Origin: Actinomycetota bacterium
GTDB lineage: Bacteria; Actinomycetota; Acidimicrobiia; Acidimicrobiales; Acidimicrobilacustridaceae
Assembly (NCBI GenBank): GCA_026393455.1
Contig: JAPLAE010000098.1
Span: forward strand, 1 to 41,205
Reading direction: 5' to 3'
DNA length: 41,205 nucleotides
The translations under genes were made by a program, and so were the position numbers. The notes below the pieces were generated by a model, which worked only from the letters and a program-made list of their open reading frames with translations, did no database searches and was not told the origin of the DNA. Below are positions 34,759 to 41,205 of this stretch, one piece after another. Positions within the stretch are counted from its first letter, which is position 1. Each line of letters starts with the position of its first letter.

Positions 34759-35835
34759 ATGGAAAAGTTCGGATTCGTCGGATTGCCAAACGCGGGGAAG
34801 TCCTCGCTGTTTAACGCGCTTGCTGGCGGCGGGGCCCTTGCCGCCCCGTATGCCTTCGCTACGAAAGACCCCAATGTCGGAGTGGCCAAAGTTCCCGACG
34901 ATCGGCTTGAACAACTCGCGGTCATGAGCAAGACCAAGTCGGTGATTCCGGCCAGCGTGCAGTTTGTCGACATCGGTGGTCTCGTCGAAGGTGCGAGCAC
35001 AGGTGAAGGCCTGGGAAACAAGTTTCTGGCCAACATTCGCGAATCTGATGCCATCGTTTTTGTTCTTCGTGCTTTTGTTGACCATGACGTTCCGGGTCCT
35101 TCCGATCCGCTTGAGCACCTTCGAATCGTCGAAACCGAATTGGCGCTCGCAGATTTGGAAACCGTCGAGAACCAAATCGACAAGCGTCGAAAAGCTGCCA
35201 AACAAGATCGCATGATCGCTGATGAAGTTGAAGCTCTCGGCAAGGCGCTTGAGATTCTTTCTGAAGGAACGCCGATTTATCGAAGCGGTCTCGATGTTGA
35301 ATCTCGCGATCTGATCAAGAGTTATTTCTTGCTGACGAACAAACCTGTCCTTGCGATTGTGAACGTCAGTGAAGACGGGTTGGAGCAGATCGATGAACTC
35401 ATCGCCCCCGTGGTCGAGGAATTTGGTGGCCACGGTGAAGTGATCGGTATGTGCGTGCAGCTTGAAGCCGAGGCAGCAATGCTCGACGCTGATGAACGCG
35501 TCGAGATGCTTGAAGGACTTGGCCTCGGAGAGGGAGCACTCCCGCGCTTTCTGCACGCTGCCTACCGAATGTTGGGACTGCGCACGTACTTCACGACGGG
35601 CGAAAAGGAAACCCGCGCCTGGACATTCCGCGTCGGCTACAAGGCTCCACAATGCGCTGGTGTGATTCATACGGATTTTGAGCGTGGTTTCATTCGGGCC
35701 GAAGTCATCCACTGGGATGAATTGCTCGAGGTCGGCGCCTGGTCGAAGGCTCGTGATGCCGGAATCCTGCGGGTTGAAGGCAAGGAGTACCAGCCCGTCG
35801 ATGGTGACGTCATGGAGTTCCGATTTAACGTTTGA
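34759..35835 (+). CDS. ychF: YchF/OLA1-family GTPase
   Basis: MEKFGFVGLPNAGKSSLFNALAGGGALAAPYAFATKDPNVGVAKVPDDRLEQLA...VDIGGLVEGASTGEGLGNKFLANIRESDAI. Confidence 0.97.
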   Translation: MEKFGFVGLPNAGKSSLFNALAGGGALAAPYAFATKDPNVGVAKVPDDRLEQLAVMSKTKSVIPASVQFVDIGGLVEGASTGEGLGNKFLANIRESDAIVFVLRAFVDHDVPGPSDPLEHLRIVETELALADLETVENQIDKRRKAAKQDRMIADEVEALGKALEILSEGTPIYRSGLDVESRDLIKSYFLLTNKPVLAIVNVSEDGLEQIDELIAPVVEEFGGHGEVIGMCVQLEAEAAMLDADERVEMLEGLGLGEGALPRFLHAAYRMLGLRTYFTTGEKETRAWTFRVGYKAPQCAGVIHTDFERGFIRAEVIHWDELLEVGAWSKARDAGILRVEGKEYQPVDGDVMEFRFNV

Positions 35836-35897
35836 CGCTGCACTCCCACTTGCGGGGTCGGAAACTGGATACTCGGGGCTGAAGTCCCGGTTGCTCC

Positions 35898-35903
35898 TAG
35901 CAT
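35898..35903 (+). promoter_or_regulatory. Candidate -10 (TAGCAT) 6 nt upstream of DUF192 ATG
   Basis: TAGCAT-ctcgct-ATG. Confidence 0.5.
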
Positions 35904-35909
35904 CTCGCT

Positions 35910-36257
35910 ATGTCCACTGCGTCCCCAAGCGGGAACTGGCTGGTTCGCGATGATCGTGTCCTTGCCACGTTGGAAATTGCGGCTACGCGACGCGATCGCC
36001 GTCGAGGGTTGCTCGGCCGCGATGGAATTGAAGGCGCGATGATGCTTGCACCCGCTCGTTCAGTGCATACCTTTGGAATGAAGTTTGCGATCGACGTCGC
36101 ACATCTTGATGCGCACGGAGTTGTTCTTCGAATGACCACAATGAAGCCAAATCGACTTGGAGCATTCGTTGCTCGATCTCGCTCGGTGATCGAAACTGAA
36201 GCGGGCGCGCTCGCTCGCTGGGGTGTTGCCGCTGGTGATGTCTTGGAGGCCCGGTGA
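35910..36257 (+). CDS. DUF192 family protein
   Basis: RRDRRRGLLGRDGIEGAMMLAPARSVHTFGMKFAIDVAHLDAHGVVLRMTTMKPNRLG. Confidence 0.92.
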   Translation: MSTASPSGNWLVRDDRVLATLEIAATRRDRRRGLLGRDGIEGAMMLAPARSVHTFGMKFAIDVAHLDAHGVVLRMTTMKPNRLGAFVARSRSVIETEAGALARWGVAAGDVLEAR

Positions 36258-37090
36258 CCAACGGCCGCCTTGTCCTCGTAGGAACTCCCATCGGCAACCT
36301 CGGTGATATCTCGCCACGAGCGGTTGAGGCACTCACGCAGGCAGCCGCTGTCGCGTGCGAGGACACTCGTCGCACGGGACGTTTGCTTTCGCACTTGGGG
36401 ATCCCTTCACCGACCTACATCGTGGTCAACGAGCACACCGAGGGTGATGCCGCTGAGCGTGTTATCGGGCATGTTCAACGCGGCGAGATCGTGGCGTTGG
36501 TAAGTGATGCAGGTATGCCCGGTGTTTCTGATCCGGGCGAATTCCTCGTTGCCAAGGCAGTCGAGGCCGGGATCGACATTGAAGTTGTACCTGGCCCATC
36601 AGCAGTGCTTCACGCGCTGGTTGTTAGTGGTCTTGCAACATCGCGCTTTGTGTTTGAGGGGTTTATCCCTCGAAAAGGATCGTCGCGAACGAGTCGATTG
36701 CGCGAAATCGCGGAGGAACAACGCACCGTCGTGTTGTTTGAGGCTCCTCATCGACTTGAACGTACGCTCAGCGATCTTCGGGGCATGTGTGGAGCCGATC
36801 GGCGTGTCGTGCTTGCCCGTGAACTCACCAAGATGCATGAAGAGATTTGGCGAGGTTCGCTCGCCGAAGCATTGACGCGCTGCGGCGAGGTCGATCCTCG
36901 AGGCGAGTATGTCCTCGTGCTTGATGGCGCTGCCCCAAGGGCCGATGCGACTGACGATGAACTTCGTGAAGCTGTGCGCGAGTCACTGGCCAAGGGAGCG
37001 TCGAAACGGGACGCAGCCGCTGGCGTTGCTGATGCATTCGCTGTGTCACGAAAGCGCGTCTACGACCTTGCGATCACGCTGCAGGTTTGA
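36254..37090 (+). CDS. rsmI: 16S rRNA (cytidine(1402)-2'-O)-methyltransferase
   Basis: GRLVLVGTPIGNLGDISPRAVEALTQAAAVACEDTRRTGRLLSHLGI...VALVSDAGMPGVSDPGEFLVAKAVEAGIDIEVVPGPSAVLHALVVSGL...FEGFIPRKGSSR. Confidence 0.97.
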   Translation: MTNGRLVLVGTPIGNLGDISPRAVEALTQAAAVACEDTRRTGRLLSHLGIPSPTYIVVNEHTEGDAAERVIGHVQRGEIVALVSDAGMPGVSDPGEFLVAKAVEAGIDIEVVPGPSAVLHALVVSGLATSRFVFEGFIPRKGSSRTSRLREIAEEQRTVVLFEAPHRLERTLSDLRGMCGADRRVVLARELTKMHEEIWRGSLAEALTRCGEVDPRGEYVLVLDGAAPRADATDDELREAVRESLAKGASKRDAAAGVADAFAVSRKRVYDLAITLQV

Positions 37091-37925
37091 GCGGTATGTT
37101 TGAAATCGGGGCAAAACCGATCTGGAATGCCTTGATGTCGTCACTCGAATTGGTCGCTGTTGACGCGCAATCGGGGACATTGAGATAACCCTCGGTGGTG
37201 GTGGCAAGTGGAACATCGGCCGGACCACGAACTGAGCCAGATGGGCAGGTGGGGATGTTCATGTTGAACACCGTGGCCTTCGTGATCGTGCCATCGGTGA
37301 TGGCTGAGCGGTTCTTCGTGAACCAAGCCATCACCTGCTCGACGCCTGCTTTGAAGTTGAACTTGTTGTCAGTGATTCCTTGACTCGTCGCGATTGACGC
37401 GACGCCACGCGAGGTGGCTGCTCGGGCGGCGCCAACGGTGCCGGATAAGTCGATGACGGGTCCCATGTTCTGACCTGCGTTAATCCCGGAGACAACGAAA
37501 TCCGGCTTGAACGAGATGCCACCCTGGTCGAGCGCCCAAATCATCGAATCAGCTGGAGTTCCTGAGACTGCCTTTGCGGGGTAACCACTCTTGGTCTTCA
37601 CATCCGCGGCCGTGAGTGTTCCGCCGGTGACGGTGCCGCCCTTTCCGCTTTGGTTCGTCGCTGGTGCAACAACGGTGACAGCGACGTTGGGTGTAGCTCT
37701 GAGGGCCTCAACGATTGCGTCGATGCCATCGGCGTCATACCCATCGTCATTGGTGACGAGGACCTGTAGCGACTTTGCTGGCGCAGTCGTCGTTGCGTCT
37801 CGTTGCGAGGCACTTGAATCGCTCGACGATTCGCTGCAGGCCGTTGCGACGAGGCTTAGAGCGCTGAATGCGAGAGTGACAGTTGCAAATCCACAACGTC
37901 GTGCAAGCGATGATGAGATCTTCAT
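37074..37925 (-). CDS. SurE-like 5'/3'-nucleotidase with N-terminal lipoprotein-type signal peptide
   Basis: Signal MKISSSLARRCGFATVTLAFSALSLVATACSESSSDSS, then LQVLVTNDDGYDADGIDAIVEAL...VTVVAPATNQSGKGG...PDFVVSGINAGQNMGPVIDLSGTVGAARAATSRGVASIATS. Confidence 0.93.
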   Translation of the reverse strand: MKISSSLARRCGFATVTLAFSALSLVATACSESSSDSSASQRDATTTAPAKSLQVLVTNDDGYDADGIDAIVEALRATPNVAVTVVAPATNQSGKGGTVTGGTLTAADVKTKSGYPAKAVSGTPADSMIWALDQGGISFKPDFVVSGINAGQNMGPVIDLSGTVGAARAATSRGVASIATSQGITDNKFNFKAGVEQVMAWFTKNRSAITDGTITKATVFNMNIPTCPSGSVRGPADVPLATTTEGYLNVPDCASTATNSSDDIKAFQIGFAPISNIPLKPAA

Positions 37926-38010
37926 GTTTCCTCCGAAGTAGTCCTGATGAACGCAAGGTAGGTGTCGAAGTTTGACGCTCGGTCAACGGAAAGTGGACAG
38001 GAACTATCGC

Positions 38011-39045
38011 TTAGGAGAATGCCGGGATGACTTCGCGCCCAAACAGGCGAATCATCGCGGCGATGTCGTCGAAGGAACCCAGCGACGCCTGGCCGGTGTC
38101 GGCGGGCAGACCAGCACCAAATGCCGTGTGCACATGAGCACACTGTGTGGAAGCTTCGTAGTCGCGGATCTGCCCGATCACACGTTCGGGGTCGCCCCAA
38201 AGCAAGCGATCGGCGGCGATGTCTTCGGCGGTGATGTTCTCGCCGGCATCGATGCGAGCGAAGAGTTCCTTCTCTTCTTTTTCTTCGGCGGATTCGCGCC
38301 AGTGGATCATCAGCCCGTCGACGTACACCGGAAGGACTTCGGTGCGGACTTGCTCGTCGCTCTCTCCGACCCACGCGTAACGGCGCAAGATCCAGTCGGC
38401 GGGTTTATTGAGTGCCGCGCAGGCTGGCCGGTAGATGTCGAGACACCGCAGAGCGGCAGCGAGAGATTGCACCGGACCACAGATCCATTCATCGCCCAAT
38501 CGGGCTGCGCGATCGACGGCGGCCGGGGCCACGCCTGCTACCCACAGCGGGGGATTGGGCGATTGCAACGGGCGTGGATGCACAGTGAGTTCGGGGAACG
38601 AGTGAAAGCGACCTTCGAAGGAGGTGTTCTCGTTCTGCCAAACCAATCGCAGAATCGTGAGCGCTTCTTCCATTCGTGCGCCGCGTTCTTTGAAGTTTGA
38701 GCCGTGCACGTCGTATTCGAGTGGCCACCAGCCCATTCCGACGCCGAGGGTGACGCGACCGCCAGAAATCTGATCGATAGTTGCGACCTGTTCAGCGACG
38801 CGCACTGGGTTGTGGATTGGTAATTGAAAGATGCCAGTGCCGACTCGGACCGTTGAGGTTCGAGCAGCAACGGCGGCCAAGAACGTGAGCGGATCGCTCA
38901 AGTTGCCGGGCATGAAGTGGTGATGGCCGATCGTGACGGTGTCGAAACCAGACTCCTCGGCAATGCGAGCGAGATCGAAGGTTTCGCGAAACGGATCAGG
39001 CGAAGAGAAATCTTTCAGCAGCGGAAGTGAGAGTGAAAACTTCAC
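38011..39045 (-). CDS. LLM class F420-dependent oxidoreductase
   Basis: FDLARIAEESGFDTVTIGHHHFMPGNLSDPLTFLAAVAARTSTVRVGTGIFQLPIHNPVRVAEQVATIDQISGGRVTLGVGMGWWPLEY. Confidence 0.95.
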   Translation of the reverse strand: MKFSLSLPLLKDFSSPDPFRETFDLARIAEESGFDTVTIGHHHFMPGNLSDPLTFLAAVAARTSTVRVGTGIFQLPIHNPVRVAEQVATIDQISGGRVTLGVGMGWWPLEYDVHGSNFKERGARMEEALTILRLVWQNENTSFEGRFHSFPELTVHPRPLQSPNPPLWVAGVAPAAVDRAARLGDEWICGPVQSLAAALRCLDIYRPACAALNKPADWILRRYAWVGESDEQVRTEVLPVYVDGLMIHWRESAEEKEEKELFARIDAGENITAEDIAADRLLWGDPERVIGQIRDYEASTQCAHVHTAFGAGLPADTGQASLGSFDDIAAMIRLFGREVIPAFS

Positions 39046-39929
39046 AGCTCGAATGGTCCTTTGCCCATTTGGTCGCGAACAGTGACGACCTCGGGTTGGG
39101 TGAGCGAACGTCGCTGCCAGTTCGCTCCGTCGACGACAAGGGTGTGGCCACTAATGAATCGGGCATAGGGCGAGGCAAGGAATGTTGCGGCCCATCCGAG
39201 TTCACGCGGACGGCCAACCCGCAATGCGGGCTGACACGCGTCTTTGTCATTGGTCCGTGCGAGGTTGCCCTTGATGTCATCGGTCATGTCCTCATGAGGC
39301 ATGAGTCCGGGAACTAAGCCGTTGACTTGGATGCCGTACGGGCCCCATTCCACAGCCAAGGTTTCGACCATGTTTTTGACGCCGGCCTTTGCGGCTGCGG
39401 AATGAGCAAACCCGGGACCGCCCGTCCATGCATAGGTGGCCCCGATGTTGATGATGGAACCTGGTGTATTGGCATCGATATGACGACGGGCGAATTCCCG
39501 GGCGCAGAAGTACGTGCCGTTAAGCGTGATGTCGATGACAGTGCGCCACGCGTTTGCCGACATATCTTCCGCCGGAACGGGAAAGTTGGCAGCGGCGTTG
39601 TTGACGAGAATGTCGGGAAGGCCAAACCTTGAAACCGCTGCATCGAATGCGGCCGCGATCGAATCAGGCTCGCGAATGTCGCACTGCACGGTGAGCGCCG
39701 GTGCGCCGAGAGCAGCCATTGCTTCATCGGCCTGCTCAAGATGCTCAGGCTTACGACTCGCCACAACGATGCTTGCGCCAAGTCGCGCGAATTCAGTGGC
39801 AACGGCGCGTCCGAGACCAGTTCCGCCGCCGGTGACGAAAACAACTTTCCCGTCGTAAGTGCCGGCGGGGAGTGCTTGGGCGCCAAGTTCTGGTGCGTCA
39901 GGAAGTCCAATGGGTTCAGAGGTGGACAT
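39042..39929 (-). CDS. SDR-family oxidoreductase (2,4-dienoyl-CoA reductase-like)
   Basis: GKVVFVTGGGTGLGRAVATEFARLGASIVVASRKPEHLEQADEAM...NNAAANFPVPAEDMSANAWRTVIDITLNGTYFCAREFARR. Confidence 0.94.
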   Translation of the reverse strand: MSTSEPIGLPDAPELGAQALPAGTYDGKVVFVTGGGTGLGRAVATEFARLGASIVVASRKPEHLEQADEAMAALGAPALTVQCDIREPDSIAAAFDAAVSRFGLPDILVNNAAANFPVPAEDMSANAWRTVIDITLNGTYFCAREFARRHIDANTPGSIINIGATYAWTGGPGFAHSAAAKAGVKNMVETLAVEWGPYGIQVNGLVPGLMPHEDMTDDIKGNLARTNDKDACQPALRVGRPRELGWAATFLASPYARFISGHTLVVDGANWQRRSLTQPEVVTVRDQMGKGPFEL

Positions 39930-39930
39930 G

Positions 39931-40710
39931 TCAGCTCCCGCGGTAGTTCGGTGTGCGATCTTCGGCGCGAGCAGCGCGGAATTCGGTGTAGTCCTCGGAC
40001 TTATTGAGGAAGGTTTGGTAAATCAGTTCATCAGCCATCGATGTCGTAATTTCGGGCTGAGCAAGATGCTGGATGACGCGGCGGGCCAACTTGATCGTGA
40101 CCGCAGGTGCTGCGGCGATCTTGAGCGCCATCTCCATTGCTGTGTTGTCGAGTTCTTCACGAGTCACGATGCGCGACACGATGCCAAGAGCGAGTGCTTC
40201 CTGCGCATTGAGCGAACGACCTGTGAGCACCATGTCGCTTACGACGCCGTGGCCACACATTTGAAAGAGGCGACCAACGCCGCCAGTGTCGGGAATGACC
40301 CCGTGGCCCGCTTCAGGAAGCATGAACTTTGCATCTTCAGCAGCGATGCGAATATCGCAAAGAAGTGCACGCTGAAAGGAACCGCCAATCGCCCATCCTT
40401 GGATGGGGACGATGACAGGAGCCTCGAGATCGAACAGTTGTTGGATGCCCTTGTGGCCACGGGTCATCAATTCGTGGTGGGTGAGGCCGGTGGTGTCGTT
40501 GCCGATGGATCCAACATCTCGACCTGAAGACCACGAGTGGCCTTCGCCTCGCCAGATAACTGCTCGGACGGCAGGCGTGGCACGCAGTTCGCCGAGAATG
40601 TCGAACAACTGCTTGTCCATATCGTCAGAGAAGGCATTTCGCTTCTCTTGGTTGTCGTTGGTGATGACGGCGATTGGGCCGTCGATCTCGAGTCGGACCT
40701 GTCCACTCAT
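39931..40710 (-). CDS. Enoyl-CoA hydratase/isomerase (crotonase)
   Basis: MSGQVRLEIDGPIAVITNDNQEKRNAFSDDMDKQLFDIL...GHSWSSGRDVGSIG...VIVPIQGWAIGGSFQRALLCDIRIAAEDAKFMLPEAGHGVIPDTGGVGRL; upstream gggaacc RBS. Confidence 0.94.
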   Translation of the reverse strand: MSGQVRLEIDGPIAVITNDNQEKRNAFSDDMDKQLFDILGELRATPAVRAVIWRGEGHSWSSGRDVGSIGNDTTGLTHHELMTRGHKGIQQLFDLEAPVIVPIQGWAIGGSFQRALLCDIRIAAEDAKFMLPEAGHGVIPDTGGVGRLFQMCGHGVVSDMVLTGRSLNAQEALALGIVSRIVTREELDNTAMEMALKIAAAPAVTIKLARRVIQHLAQPEITTSMADELIYQTFLNKSEDYTEFRAARAEDRTPNYRGS

Positions 40711-40825
40711 GGTTCCCCCTGGCAGCATGCGAGTTGTCGCAGTCTTGCCGACTCCGCCGATCCGGGCGAACAAGTCGAAACCTTTGGCGGAGTGAGCCAC
40801 ACTTGAGCCAAACATAAGGGGAGCT

Positions 40826-41205
40826 ATGCGCTGGAAAATCGGTGAAGTCACTGTCACGAAGGTTGTGGAACTCGAACAAGAGCTGCCGCTAAAGGGATTG
40901 CTTCCTGCTGCGACCGAGGAGGCGCTTGCGCCGCACCTTTCTTGGCTCATGCCCCATTTCATTGATGATGAGGGAAACACCGACCTCTCGATTCACGCGT
41001 TTGTGGTTGAAAGCGATGGGCTTCGAATCATTGTTGACACGTGTGTAGGCGATCGAGACATGGCGGGTCTCCCAGGCTTTACTGGCGACCCTGCGTTTCC
41101 GAAGCGGCTCGCCGCAGCCGGTTTCCCTGTTGAGTCGATCGACATCGTGTGTTGCACGCACCTGCATTTCGATCATGTGGGATGGAACACTCGTCTTGAG
41201 GACGG
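40826..41205 (+). CDS. MBL-fold metallo-hydrolase, truncated by window end
   Basis: MRWKIGEVTVTKVVELEQELPLKGLLPAATEEALAPHLSWL...DGLRIIVDTCVGD...VESIDIVCCTHLHFDHVGWNT (HxHxDH). Confidence 0.93.
   Translation, partial: MRWKIGEVTVTKVVELEQELPLKGLLPAATEEALAPHLSWLMPHFIDDEGNTDLSIHAFVVESDGLRIIVDTCVGDRDMAGLPGFTGDPAFPKRLAAAGFPVESIDIVCCTHLHFDHVGWNTRLED

Noticed and set aside
34663-35712. 349-aa minus-strand ORF antisense to ychF
   Set aside because: The plus-strand YchF is unambiguous; the antisense ORF is a by-product of codon bias.
39931-40980. 349-aa version of the second crotonase
   Set aside because: Conserved crotonase start MSGQVRLEIDG at 40710 has a good RBS; the N-terminal extension is low-complexity and overlaps the MBL-fold start region.
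1-41205. CRISPR arrays, tRNA/rRNA genes, transposases, integrases, phage or toxin-antitoxin modules
   Set aside because: Looked for on both strands; no regularly spaced repeats, no cloverleaf or rRNA motifs, no mobile-element proteins recognised by eye. Covariance-model searches could not be run.

Overview
The window is ~41.2 kb of moderately GC-rich, gene-dense chromosome from an actinobacterium. Gene content and the surface-protein domain type suggest the Acidimicrobiia/Ilumatobacter-like group (inference). About 48 genes are supportable. Main themes: (i) acyl-CoA/lipid catabolism (thiolase, acyl-CoA dehydrogenase, two crotonases, family III CoA-transferase, thioesterase, two SDRs, amidohydrolase, ferredoxin plus ferredoxin reductase); (ii) four F420-dependent LLM-type oxidoreductases; (iii) envelope functions (Tat-type surface protein, MptB-like mannosyltransferase, MBOAT/SGNH acylation pair, chagasin-like lipoprotein, flippase-like protein, exported SurE); (iv) housekeeping genes (YchF, RsmI, QueF, M1 aminopeptidase, PfkB kinase, DUF192). 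No tRNA, rRNA, CRISPR, transposon or phage signature was recognised. The most notable observations are: a perfect 29-bp tandem duplication that frameshifts an LLM oxidoreductase at its N-terminus; a 28-codon ORF absent from the supplied ORF track that looks like ribosomal protein bL37; a recurrent TANNNT hexamer 6-9 nt upstream of about 16 start codons (leaderless-transcript signature); a second probable frameshifted gene at 30868-31390; and small hairpins wrapped around stop codons at several convergent gene ends. No clearly new multi-gene system is visible.
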